Shown here: positions 44,847-56,424 of the stretch, piece after piece
Layout of the letters: each line of letters begins with the position of its first letter
Numbering within the stretch: the stretch's first letter is position 1
NCBI GenBank assembly: GCA_001931875.2
Contig: MSJH02000809.1
Coordinates: forward strand, 62,001-126,000
Reading direction: 5' to 3'
DNA: 64,000 nucleotides
Source: Byssochlamys sp. IMV 00236
Taxonomy: Eukaryota > Ascomycota > Eurotiomycetes > Eurotiales > Thermoascaceae
Program-made: the position numbers and the translations under genes
Notes under the pieces: model-generated
Seen by the model: only the letters and a program-made list of their open reading frames with translations
Databases searched by the model: none
What the model was told of the DNA's origin: nothing

Positions 44847-45985
44847 GAGCTGAAGGAAAGGTGTAGAGTCATAGCTGTTATCAATCACGCAAGCACTGCA
44901 CTCGGTGCCAAATTCTGATCTATTGATTGCGCTGGAGGGCTCCTTTCGAGCCTCAGTAAGTGGATGCAACGGCTATTTACTAGTAGAAGATGGTAGGGAG
45001 GGTTTCCGGGCCTGTATGAGAGGGCTGTAATAGCTGTGTCACCTGAGATGTTGAGTGGTTGAGATCTCAGGGGTCAGGGAGCTTCTACCTGCCGACAAAA
45101 AGCGAGAGAATTCCCCTGATAGTGGTGACAGACCTCTACTCTACTTGGCAGCATAATCGTTCTTTGTACTTAAGTGGAGATGTGAGACTAAGTAGTCAAC
45201 GGGAATGAAGCACGCCTCAGGGACCGCAATCACGTTGACTATGGTTGAGATTTTGAATGAGCCAATGTAGGTCTGCAGTCGAGTCCTCACGATATGCATA
45301 TGTTCTCTCTCATCCAGCAAGTTGTCGATTTGAACGATCGTGCTGTGAAGCATTGATAGCACCCTTGATCCAATCGTCGACTGTGGGGACCCTTTCATAA
45401 ATAGTCAGCCATTAGTTATCCATTCCGCAAGTATATCAAGTTCTTCATAGTGCCACTTTAGATGAAGGAAGCTGTATCGACAGGACGCCTGTTGATCGTT
45501 GCACTGTGCATGTGGCTGCCTGATCTCCAGGCATTACGATCTACTTTAACTTAGGTTAAACAAAAAGCTTTTTAAAAGAATATTATTAATTCTAGTAGAT
45601 AATGCACATGCTGATACATTAAACTCCGGCTCTTAAACTGCCGTCCACTCACCCCGATAATCGTCAATCTGATCTTGAAGAATGGTAACTATGCCACATT
45701 ACAGCTTTCCTAGATCAGTGGCATCTCTACGTATATACTTATGTATTTGATTTACTAGCACAGAAAGGAAAGGCCAATGTCATCCTCGAAAGGGACAGCT
45801 GAGGTATCACAACCACCGTCACCATTGCATTCTATTCTATGTCCTGTCCTTTCCACCACTCCAACCCCCCAAAGAAGACACAATATGTTCGCTGCAAAGG
45901 GTGCCCATAGGCAGATATGGTGTGCTCTAATTACATTAACAGTTATTTGCCTCCCGTTTCGCTGTAGAGACGGGTATTTGCTTGA
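44847..45985. other. Intergenic region, possible relic at 45141-45398
   Basis: 1.1 kb. An 85-residue minus-strand frame (MKGSPQSTIGSRVLS, NLLDEREHMHIVRTRL, FIPVDYLVSHLHL) looks protein-like but has no upstream partner and I do not recognise it. It may be a broken gene end. The rest is AT-rich and empty. Confidence 0.4.
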
Positions 45986-48631
45986 CTATGAGGCAAGAGA
46001 ACTAGCATCATTGTCGCTTGGATAGTAGAATGCCGCGACCCTAGAGAAAAGTTAGATTGGTATTTGGTTTGGACGATTCGAAGGAAATACGAAAAACTCA
46101 CGCTATGATAACGTAGGCGGCGATCAAAAGAGATCCTTCGAGGTAGTTACTCCTGCCATCGAGAACGAGGAAATTGACCACGAAGGCCGTCACGAAAAGA
46201 CAGACGGTCTCGAACAGGGTGAAGTACAGAGACATATCGCGGTCCATGCACCACCCAAGAATGACGACGAGGGGCGTGACAAAGATAGCTGCATCAAGTA
46301 GTCAGTATAATCTGTTTTGTTAGGACCAAGAGATTGCCTGGGTGCTTACCGATTTGAATACTACTGCCAACAGAGACACCGATGGCGAGATCCATCTTGT
46401 TCTTCGTTGCAACACTGACAGCCGTAACGTGCTCTGCTGCGTTTCCAACAATGGGCAAAATAATTAGACCAATAAAGGCCTGGCTGACATTGGAACTGGC
46501 AATCATTCCAGGAATAGCATCGACGAGAAATTCGGCGCACACAGCCACCAGGGCAGTTGACACTAACAACATGACTACGGCAGAGGTACGGGACATTTCT
46601 GGAATTGGGCTCTCGGCAGGATGTTCAGTCTCCGTTGGAGGGGCATTGGGCGTGCGAGCAGCTGTTCTGGCGAATTGCATGGCATTACCAACACCAGACA
46701 TTCTGGCAGCGCGGACAGGAAGCGAATTGGTGCGTTTAATGCCACTGGGACCAGCACTGGGGTATGCTGAAGATGCAGTTGGCGGGTATCGAGGAGAAAA
46801 CACAGTGTTTGTCAAAATAGGCGGAATTGAAGGGAATGGTATTCTGCGCTTGCGAATATCTTCAGCGGTGGCACCGGCTGTCTGAGCCGGGGTTTTGCGT
46901 TCCACAGATGGTTCCGAATGGTAGGTTGTCAAAGGAGGAAGCTGAGATATATCATCGAGCGGCGCGATCTTCAGATCGTTTGCAGTATCCGTAACGTTCA
47001 CGGGGTTGCTATGTCTCTTTGAATGTTTCTTGCCCTTTCGCCGCGACTTCTTGCTTTTGATACTGCCTTGTTCTAACCCGAAGTCTCGAGAAAGAGGACC
47101 CGTAAACCGCTGGGCATCATCATCCGCGTCATATCGAGTGTCCTCAGTGACGTCTGCGGCTGTGCGAGAGGATGCTCCATCCAAATGGCTTGCACTGGTT
47201 GCCTCTGCCGTCTGACTGCGAAGAGCAGTCTTGTGATCCGATGATGTCCCCTTGGAGCTATTGGACTTTCTGCGCTTGCGATGTTTCATGGCTCGTCTGA
47301 TGCGTTTCGCCGTGGTCCAGGATGTATTCGAATCGTCAGAATCATCAGTAGAGCTGTCAGACGAATCCGAGGAGTTCATGAAATCCGCCAGTACACCTGG
47401 ATGTGATTCCTCATCGATGATCTGCTGGGGAATACTGGCGTAGAGGTATGCGTGGGACTTCAATTGGAAAACGATGTATAGAATGTAGACCAAGAGAAGG
47501 ACCTAAAAACAATTAGACTACGATCCAGATTCGAACTCAATTAGACGCTCACAATACTAGTCCCACGGCTGACTTTCAGGGAATATTTATCCGCATTCGC
47601 ATTGCTTGCCCACGATGCGTGGAAAGCTGTCGGTAGAAGTAAACTTGTGACGCTCAGACTCAGCAAACAAGCACTCATCTGCGTGACAGTGCTGTTGTAT
47701 ATCTGCTCCTGGAATCGAAGACCTCCCAACAGGAAGGCCATTCCTAGAATTAGGAGTAGATTTGCGAGAATTGAGCCAAGTAGGGAGGCTTGCACGACTC
47801 GAATTTCATTCTGGACGACTGTCAGACCAAGTCAATCCTCGGGAGAACAGTAATCACATACCTTGACTAGAGCAATACTATGACAAGAGCTCAAGATTAG
47901 CTTGGGGTCAGGCCATCTCCAGAGCAGCTACAGAGACTTACATGCTAGTCAGATTAAGTTAGCAAAGTTCGGTTGTCAATCACGGGTGGTGTGCAGACTC
48001 ACAAAATAATCAATTCGACCGCATTGCCAAATGTGACGTTGATCAGAGCACCCACGGTGTCACCAAGACGACTTGCTACATGTTCAGTAGCGTGGGCCAA
48101 CAATCCCGCCAGGGGAACGATAGCGACCGCGTTCATAGCGAAGATGATAGAGGGATTCATCCCAACGGCCTCAACAGCTATACCGACCGGGACAAAGACC
48201 AACAGCACATTGACCCAGGAGTGGCATAGAGCACTCTTGGTATGACTGCAGAAGCGAATCGATCCATTTTTCATCCGGGTAAATATGCCCTGCTTGAGTT
48301 TATCGTCTTCACCATTCCCTTCTTTTGTAGCAACAACCGTGCCTGTACTGTTGGCTGACACCGGAGGTTCGACATCGCGGGAATTGGCCGCAGGTTCCTC
48401 AGTTTCCTTCTGTCGCAAGTTCGATCTCCTTGCCGGATTCTGAGTCGGGAGAGGACTACCGGACGCGTGAGCTTTCGCCCACGATTTAATACGGTCTAGG
48501 TCAGGTAAAAGGGTCAGTGTTCGTGGCGTTCGCGATGATCGACGCGCTGCTGTTCTTGATACCTTATCGGGAAAGTATACACGTGCAGCACGGTAGAAAG
48601 GGGTTCAGGACAGGTGTTCGAACTTACGCAT
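45986..48631 (-). CDS. Vacuolar-type Ca2+/H+ exchanger (CAX, Vcx1-like) with large acidic loop
   Basis: Eight exons: 48631-48628, 48495-48003, 47944-47942, 47877-47862, 47810-47553, 47502-46350, 46288-46102 and 46040-45986, giving 722 residues. The first exon is ATGC; the third is the single triplet CAT. Cation-exchanger signatures: the first alpha repeat GLLAHATEHVASRLGDTVGALINVTFGNAVELII and the second LPIVGNAAEHVTAVSVATKNKMDLAIGVSVGSSIQI, with the acid/His residues for proton/calcium exchange. Hydrophobic helices lie on both sides. The middle loop (residues about 285-545) is long and polar, with an acid/Ser run (SSDSSTDDSDD), a Lys/Arg run (KSKKSRRKGKKHSK) and poly-Pro parts. Yeast Vcx1 is far shorter, so loop and N-tail are additions, perhaps regulatory. 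Role by family: loads calcium into the vacuole. The last helix ends in AVAAFYYPSDNDASSLAS. Confidence 0.88.
47942..47944 (-). other. 3-nt exon (CAT) of the Ca2+/H+ exchanger
   Basis: Between CTGACTAG (acceptor) and GTAAGT (donor) lie only three bases. They supply the third base of one codon and the first two of the next: ELII-F-I-I-ALVK. Leaving it out keeps the frame but shortens the conserved helix by one residue. The neighbouring donor GTGAGT and acceptor GTCATAG are good. Confidence 0.65.
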
Positions 48632-51429
48632 AAATCAGAAGATACGCCTAAGAGGATCCCAAAAGGCTTCCACAAGGGGAACGAGACAGCAATAAATCGA
48701 GGCAAGAGAAAAAAGAGAGAAGTTTGCTTCGTGCTGAAATATGAGTCTTGATTTAAATGCCAAGGTGCTAAGTTACTCGTAAGAAACGGCTTGGCGCCTT
48801 GCGCAATTAGCAGAGTAACTAGCAGCCCTGTTTCAACGGAGCGGGCCAACAACGTAGATCCTATTTTACTGTATTTGGTATGGAGCCAGCTCAGATCCTA
48901 CGACGTCCATACACTACTACCATATTATTATTATTATTTAGAGTATCCATACTCGACCAGCACACCTTCTCTACGCCACACGCCGTCTATCCACTCGTAC
49001 ATGAGTCACTTCTTGGATCTTATTATTACTAGTTATCACTTCAGCCTTGATATGACGCAGATAACACTCCAGAGTGGCTGAGCTAGCGGAGACGGCGTCG
49101 CACCGCCGCAGCAGGTGGCAAGTCACGTGCCGAGCTTGCCCCTGATTGTTCTAACCTCCTGATACGGATCAACATGCCACAACAATGGTGCACCGATAGA
49201 CGAGACGACAAATGTATGACGCATAACGATTCTACTCGGATTAATCGCGCACAATTTATTCCAGGATTCTGTCGGAATGTCAATTTTACAAGGCGGTGCT
49301 GTTGGAAATGGTCTGGGCGTCCCTAATACAATTTCACGAAGGTCTCAACTCCAACAGCAGACGTCCATTGTGAAATACGAATATATCAGAGACCTACCTA
49401 ATAGATACCTAGTTCTGTACATGAAAAGCCCAAACAGGCATGAGTCTATGCAACGTTGATTTAGAGTCATATGTTACTACTACTCAAGGGACCCTAGCCG
49501 CATTGATCTCCATGATCTGCAAACTATTTAAAGACTTACGTCGCACGGAAAATTAATATGTCCTATTACTACAAGGATCTATCTACTCCAACTCATTTGC
49601 GCCTTTTCTTGTAACCGTCTTGGGATATCTTTTCCTCATGTAATAGTCTAAATGCTTCTAGTTGCGTTGCTGAAGCACAAGTGGTATGGGTCAGTGTAAT
49701 CCTCGTATGGCACCACATCCAAACAGGAACTACGCACGCAACTGTCACGAACTACTCCATCAGGCGGAAGAGCTACTAGTGAAACGCCAGAAAGCTTAAT
49801 CGATGTTCATCAGTTCTGTTATTGGAAAAAGACGTCGATCTGCTGCCTGACCCGCTGATGGCCTCCCGGCTGTTTGGGACTGCTTATCCTGATACTCCTA
49901 GTTGGAAGATCATGTCGCGTAGGATATAATCTCTAAAGCACATATAAAACAGGATGATTTCCATGAAATCTACAAAATTACGATAAAGATATGGCCATTT
50001 AATTGTGGTAGTAATATGAAAGAGCTGGAGGTTTCATACCAGGGACGTGGTATAACTTCACAATGCACTAAACTGGAAATTACAAACGTGCAGATGGAAA
50101 TACTACACCATGTTATTTTCAGATTTGCTGTGATCAAGTGGATGTTAGAGCTTCAAGTTACGCGTTTTCCGGGCAAGCCAGCTGCCTGAATGCTGCCTCG
50201 AGGGCCACGCAGGGCTCCATGTTATTGCCAATCGAGCCAACCCACCGCCAACCTAGAACGGCCTCAGCTCCCAGACCAGCACATGACCCTCCTTCCTCCA
50301 GAGAGTATATATATCAAAGTAAGAATATTCGATTTAACGAGTCAGTGGACTAGTGGTTAAGGACTGCGGGCCCCCCCGGTCCCCAAATTCCCCTCCAAAG
50401 AAAGGCTCGCCAGGTACTATGGTCAGGACAAACTCCGGGAGGGCGGGAGATAACAGCGCCATAGTGCCTGGATTTTTTTGCTGGGCTTTTCGGCTTCAGA
50501 AAAAGATTATAGGATATACTGGTCAAGAAGTTTTTTTAGAGCTTCTTTAAAGGCGGATCTGAGCGCGTATGGGGCCGTGGTGATTATGCTGTTTCGCGAT
50601 TACGCCCTGAATCGAACCCTCGATCCATTGCAGTTGATAGAGCTGTTTTTACGCCTTTGAAAGCGGAAGGAGTAGGCAGTTCAGTGTTATTGAAGTCAGG
50701 TGCCTGGGACAGTGAGCCGCAGGCCAGGCCTGAGCAGCGCACAGCCCCTGCCTGTCATCACCGGGGAATCATGAGTAGTCCCAAAAAAAAGAAACGGAAT
50801 TCTTTCTCCTACATACTTTCCGCTTCAAAGAGAGGAAGAACATGGTTTCTGAAGCTCTGAAGATCTATATCAAGATACCTACCTAGCGGGTACGACCCGA
50901 TCCGCCTTGGCGAGAGAGAACACCCGGTTTGCTTGACCTCCAATCCTGTATCTAGGAATTCTTCAAAGGCTAAAAGCAGACTCAGAATATAGGGTTGAAC
51001 TCAATGTTCCAACGTCTATTTGCATATCTCAATCATTAATGACGATCGGCGTCGAGTCCGACGATTTGCGGACTTGTAGTCCAAACAACCTTGTGGAGAC
51101 CATGATACACCTTATTCTGACCCACACGAACTACCCACTCCGACGATACTTTCGCTGACGAAGGATGGAGAGCTAGTCACGTATATGGCGGGACTTGAGG
51201 CATCGAAGGAGCCGTCTACATATGAGCTGCAACATTCATAATGCTTGTTTGGTTTTGATTATTCTATTTTCCCGCTGGATGCCAACTTTTGATACTGGCG
51301 AAAGAATGCCATAGACCTAATAATAAAGCACTCAAACAAGCCACAGCGATTACCGTGCATGCATATACTATGGAGAAAGCATAGTACGCCAACAATGTGA
51401 TACCATAATGGTCGTCCAGGCAGCCAAAA
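48632..51429. other. Long gene-poor interval
   Basis: 2.8 kb. Contains ATT repeats near 48920-48940, AT-rich tracts, and several isolated protein-like snippets without gene structure: about 49824-49915 (DLLPDPLMASRLFGTAYPDT), 50478-50660 and 51130-51240 (TPTILSLTKDGELVTYMAG). A tRNA D-arm-like string (GACTAGTGGTTAAGG, 50348-50362) is present without the rest of a tRNA. No intact gene supported. Confidence 0.5.
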
Positions 51430-54288
51430 CTACGAGACACTGGTATTGAGTCGCTCTAGCCTCGAGGTGATGGCATCAATAACAGCAGATCTAGAAAGAG
51501 TCAGTAACGCAATATGAACATCATTTTACAGGGCACATACTCCCGCTCGACCATCCGCATAGCGTCCGCAAGTCTTGCTCTCTGCAACCTCGCGGGAACT
51601 CCTGGGACTCGGGGATAGGCGCTTGGACTCTCTGGAGTCCCTGGTTCTTTTCCTGCAGGAGTCTCTGTGGTGATTCGCTTGACTTCTGCCAGAAGGTCCG
51701 CAGCAAGGTTTTTAGCCTAGAGAAATTATCAGTCTTGAGTTTGCAACCAAACAGTTTCATGGAATAGTGGATTAATTACTGTTTCGAGCCTCTGGCCGAG
51801 TGCGCGGGACCTCTCATCTCCCCCCTCTTTAGTTTCAATGGATTGAGATACGGTTTCCACTTCTCGTATCCAAGCCTTTTCCTTTTCGCTCAATGGTCGA
51901 CCGCCCGAGTTCAAAACCTTATTTCTGATACTCTCATATCGCTGCACTAGATGTTCCTGTCGGTCCTTTGCTGCTTGCAGTCTCTTGTCCAGGGCTGCTT
52001 CACTACGAGAACCTTCCTTCCTCTGGTCATCAGGGCCAATCTCGCTTGAGACACCCTTGATCCGCTCTGCCACATCCGCAAGCTGCTTTAATTGATCGTG
52101 CATCTCACCCCTCAACCGCTCACAGCGGCGGAAAAGATCAGATGCTGCTCTCTCTAGTGCGTTCGTGTGCGAAGACAGAAGTCTGTGTGCAGCGGCAACA
52201 AGATCCAAGGTTGACGGCGAAAGGCGAACCTGTTCTTTGAGAGAATGCCTATGACGATGAGGAACATTCTTTTCGACGAACGACTGCAGAGGCGATTCTG
52301 CATAGAGAATCGATGGGACCTGGTAAGGTGCCCGCCGGGGAGCAATAACTGGTGGTCCATGAGCGAGGGCTTCGGACACTGAGGGCACAGAATCCGCCAT
52401 GGACGGAAAGGCCGCACGGGCCGGAGCGTCGAGAAGTGCTGCATAAGGATGGGAGTCGCGATAAGTCAGAAGTAAGTAGCCAAGGTCATAATCATAGAAA
52501 ACCAAGGAAGTTGACAGGTGACCGGGCTCTGTTGTCCCGACATCTTCGCCAGCTTGGATAATCTGCTCTCTTAGGGACAACGAGCCCTCGCAGAGAACTT
52601 GGAGACGGAAGGCTGACCCCGAAGTATCTTCTGACTGCAGCTCGGCTTCTAGCCTCTGGACCCAGGAGGATAGAGAGATGGAAGTCACATTGTTAGCAGT
52701 GGTCAGGAAGAAGCTATACCGCGAGTGAACATCAGGGGTGAATGTAGGCCACGAGTAATCCTGCTGAAACTTCTCCCTGACAGTCTCCAACGACTCCAGT
52801 AGAACAAGATCGGAGGGCTCAGAAATGGGCGTCGTGAAAGCGTTCTTCTTGGCTTTCGGCAGCCACTGACCCTCGACACCGTCAAGTTCGAGACATATAT
52901 CGACCCTGCCACTAGCAGTGGAGACACATATGACAGTGGCGGACAATCCGTCCTGGGCATTCTCTTCCAGGAACTGTTCTTCCTCCTCACCAGTCATCAG
53001 ATCATCCATGTTGACTTTTGCTGCAATGACGTGAATGTCTGTAAGATCCAAATCGTCGACCTCTTCGCCGAAGTCGTAACGGAAAGGACCCTGTAGTCTT
53101 GGAATGGCGCTGGGGACTGCGGGCCGTGTCAGAATTTGGTGTTCTGGGAAAGCCTCCGAAACTGACAAAGTGTCCTGGTTGTCGATTTCCCTGAGCCAAT
53201 CAAACTGTTGCCGGCAGGCCGTCAGCTCGTCTCCAACATCAGTAGCGTCCTCTTCAAGAGCAGCAAGTTTCGGGATAATGGCTGCAGACAAGGACGGAAT
53301 CGTAGTTGACGGGGCTTGCCACTTGGAAGGCAGCAGAGGACAGAGCGCATAAAGGTCGCCTGGTCTCATAGCAACCCATAGAGTCATTGGAGCCCAACCT
53401 GCTTCGCCCTCATGACCACTGCCGCCGAAAGAAGCGGATGCGACCTCCATGTCAAAGGCATCAGCGGAGAAACCCTTATTCTTTCCGAACCCAGAAGGAG
53501 AGAAATCTTCGTCGCATGATGTGCCATCGACTAGTTTCTTCAGGTCAATCGCCAATGTCGGCCGGTCAAAGGACCAGTGGTTGTTCCGATCAAGTTCCCA
53601 TACGCGAACCGCAGCGTCAGCGGTGACAGTCACTATACATCCACACAGATTATCATATATTCCTAGTGGATGCCAGAGAGCAGATATCACGGGCGACTCG
53701 GGGATGACGTGAGTAGTCGGACCCAGTTGATAGGTCTTCAGACGGATAGGCGTAGGGTCATTGTTGGACAGATGTGAAGAGTCCGGAAGGACGGAGATGT
53801 GGACAGTATGGGCCGTCACAATAGCCATGAAGGCACCATTTGGAGAAGGAATCAATTGTCTGATTTGCCCATACACCGGGACAGTCAGTACCTGGAACTG
53901 TCAGTTACATCACGGGAATAGCGCCTTGCGGAAGCCGTTGCCCTACCCTATAGTATGCTTGCGAGCTATCACCACCTGCTTCTGTGCCTTCTGTGATTCT
54001 GTTCTGAGTGTCGTCTCCCTGTCTAGCGCTCTTTCTTTTTGATCTTGCTTCAAGCTGCCATTCGTCTTTCAAGGTCGTCAAGTTCGACCAGCGAATCTGA
54101 TTGTCCACGACGGCGAACACTTCCGAGCCTCTTTTCGCCAGAATCCTCGTCGGTCCCTCATGTCTAGCAAGCGCCTGGCCATTTCCCGCTTGCGCACCGG
54201 GACTTTGAGGTGTGGCGCTCGTGAAAAAGCTAGCTCCTGGTGAAGGCCTACAAAGCCAGGGAGGAGTGAAGCTGATCACTTTCGGCAT
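51430..54288 (-). CDS. nup82: Nuclear pore complex protein Nup82
   Basis: Exons 54288-53947, 53891-51780, 51716 to about 51540, and probably one more ending at 51430, for roughly 895 residues. The N-terminal two thirds look like a beta-propeller (RILAKRGSEVFAVVDNQIRWS, IRQLIPSPNGAFMAIVTAHTVHISVL, SPVISALWHPLG, CIVTVTADAAVRVWELD). The C-terminal third is coiled coil (LERAASDLFRRCERLRGEMHD, ETAKNLAADLLAEVKRI). This is the Nup82 plan. Known role: cytoplasmic filament complex with Nup159 and Nsp1, needed for mRNA export. The text SAVIDAITSRLERLNTSVS fits the end, but no regular donor lies in the right frame after MRMVERE. If not spliced, the protein ends at 51501 (889 residues). Divergent from cbc2. 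Confidence 0.82.
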
Positions 54289-54618
54289 GGTGATGGGTGA
54301 GGTTTCGCGGCAGTGAAAAGGCGGGCGCAAGAGGAAATTGTGAAGTAACAATTGGAGAATAAATTTCGATTAGGAGACAATACCCATGCCTTCACTGCGC
54401 CTATATGTTTGCGCAGAGAATTGGCAGCTCTGTCGTGGTCGGAGACAACAGATGCGGCGCCCTTGTGCTTTTTTGGGGAAGTTTTGGCGGAGCGGAAGCT
54501 GTCTGGAAAAGCGCGCCAAGAGCTAGTTAGCTTGGATGGCTCTGTTGATGAACTCGGCAACCTACTCTTCTACTGTCGCTACAACACGTCGAACGCAACA
54601 CAACAATTGTCTGCGACC
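54289..54618. promoter_or_regulatory. Divergent promoter region, nup82 / cbc2
   Basis: 330 bp between the start codons of two RNA-export/processing genes. The frame reading into cbc2 from 54352 is open but contains no homologous text. No specific site assigned. Confidence 0.5.
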
Positions 54619-55376
54619 ATGATGAATGTACGGAATACTGTGGACAGGCTGGACAAGCCTAGCGCGTATTATCTAGGAAAGGTATGGCATTTCCCTCCTA
54701 AGGGTGGTGCGAATACCTGCTGACGACCGTCTTTTACAGAACAGGAAGCGCAAGTTCAGCCATGACCGAGATGAGAACGAGAACCAGCCTGCTGAGGATC
54801 CTCTTGACCCTTTGAGGAACGCCACCACTCTTTATGTTGGAAACCTGTAGGCGCGCCAAATTCTACCGGCCCTTGCGTTCCTGACACTGACGATTGTTCA
54901 GGTCTTTCTACACCACAGAGGAGCAGATCCACGAGCTCTTTGCAAAGTATGTACCACGTGAGGACGCAGATATTGCCAGATAACTGACCGGTTCAACAGG
55001 TGTGGTGAGATAAAGCGTCTCGTCATGGGCCTGGACCGGTTTTCGAAGACTCCTTGCGGTTTCTGCTTTGTCGAATACTACACCCACGAAGATGCCCTTG
55101 ATTGCTTAAAATACATTGGTGGAACCAAGCTGGATGAGAGAATTATCAGAACAGACCTTGACCCCGGCTTCCAAGAAGGAAGGCAGTACGGGTACGTGGC
55201 CACATGTGCCCCTTGTGGCTGACGAGAGCTTGCTAACGTGAACCAGCCGAGGCAAATCTGGTGGACAGGTTCGCGACGAATATAGAGATGAATATGACCC
55301 GGGACGTGGAGGCTATGGCCGCGCAATGGCGGAGCAGCGCAGAAAAGAGGAAGAAGAGTACGGGAAAGGTAGGTAA
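54619..55376 (+). CDS. cbc2: Nuclear cap-binding protein subunit 2 (CBP20)
   Basis: Five exons: 54619-54681, 54740-54846, 54902-54946, 55000-55191 and 55247-55376, giving 178 residues. The RNA-recognition motif is cut by three introns: [61 protein letters not shown] and [14 protein letters not shown]. The Tyr, Phe and Asp residues used for cap stacking in CBP20 are present, and the RG/GG/R-rich tail ([21 protein letters not shown]) and acidic end ([12 protein letters not shown]) complete it. It binds the m7G cap together with the large subunit Sto1/Cbp80, guiding splicing, export and decay. Convergent with pdx2, with only 131 bp between the stops. Confidence 0.94.
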
Positions 55377-55507
55377 TTTGGTTTGTTGATCTAGGCGTAT
55401 ACACGGCGTTGGATGGGAATCCTTGTTCTATGGTATGGTGCAAGAAAAGAAAAAGTCTACCTGATATCATACCCAGCATATACAATGTAAAAGATCATCG
55501 AGAGCAA

Positions 55508-56424
55508 TCATCTCAAAGGCAAGCCTTCTGCGTTCCGTCTCTTGTTCACAGCTTCCTGTACCTGCAGCAACCACCAGGCGTGGATTCTCGCATCGTCCGT
55601 GAGCTCTGGGTGAAAGCTCGTTCCAAAGACATTGCCCTGTCTGACGGCGATGATATCACCGGTTTCCTGCTCAGCAGGTATATCCACTCCAGCAGTCGCT
55701 AGTCTCGCCGCTCGTCCAGGCAGTTTTGCCAACACTTCCACATGGTCTTCCATCGCGTCCTTAGCGGCCTGGTCCTTGGCCTCTCGCGAAGGAGCGATAA
55801 CAGTTTCCTCTCTTTTCTCCTCTTCCATCTGGATGCCGTCTTGATGAGGCAGAATCTTTTCGACCACTGGAGCGCGAATGAAAACTCCAGTGAAAGGAGA
55901 CGTTTGCTGGGGATTGGACTCTAGCGCTTCAAGGAAGGGAAGTTCCAGCGGCGCCTGGAAACTCTCGGTCTGGCGACCGAAGTGGTTTCTGTTGACTCTG
56001 ACATCGAGGCCACCAATGAGTTCCTGGCCACCTTTCTTGGTCCGGTTCGCAGATTCCGCAAGGAGGATCAGCCCAGCGCAGGTGCCCCATACTGGCTTGC
56101 GATCGAGCCTAAGTACAGGAAAATGTCAGCCTACAGCTGGAAACCGACACCTAAATCACCGCCTACTTACTTGACGAAATCCCGCAGGGGCTCCAACAGA
56201 TTGGAGCTTGCAGCCACCAGAGAGATCGTGGTGCTCTCACCTCCCGGCAAGATCAGAGCCTCGCATCGGTCAAGCTGCTCCTTAGTCCGCACTTCAATGA
56301 ATTCCCATTGCGAGGCCGGAATACTCTGGGACTGCTCCAGACTGGTTGCGGCCTTCTTGAGCAGCTGCAGATGCTCGTAGAAAGCGCCCTGGAGGGCAAG
56401 AACTCCCACTGTGATGCCGCTCAT
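55508..56424 (-). CDS. pdx2: Pyridoxal 5'-phosphate synthase glutaminase subunit Pdx2
   Basis: Two exons, 56424-56171 and 56108-55508 (62-nt intron, phase 2), giving 284 residues. The glutaminase triad is seen: Cys in VWGTCAGLILLAE, and His and Glu in SFHPELTDD near the end. GVLALQGAFYEHL and LILPGGESTTISLV complete the class I amidotransferase pattern of the Pdx2/SNO family. Between the central sheet and the triad a 55-residue acidic/basic insertion (QMEEEKREETVIAPSREAKD, DAMEDHVEVLAKL) enlarges the protein over the bacterial size, as is usual in filamentous fungi. It supplies ammonia to Pdx1 in vitamin B6 synthesis. The Pdx1 partner is not in the window. The frame upstream of 56424 opens without an ATG. 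Confidence 0.93.

Noticed and set aside
50341..50370. tRNA gene suggested by GACTAGTGGTTAAGG
   Set aside because: Resembles a D-arm (A box), but no matching acceptor stem or T-arm follows at proper distance. At most a tRNA-like remnant.
50590..50640. T-arm-like GGGTTCGATTC on the minus strand
   Set aside because: No A box or cloverleaf can be built around it.
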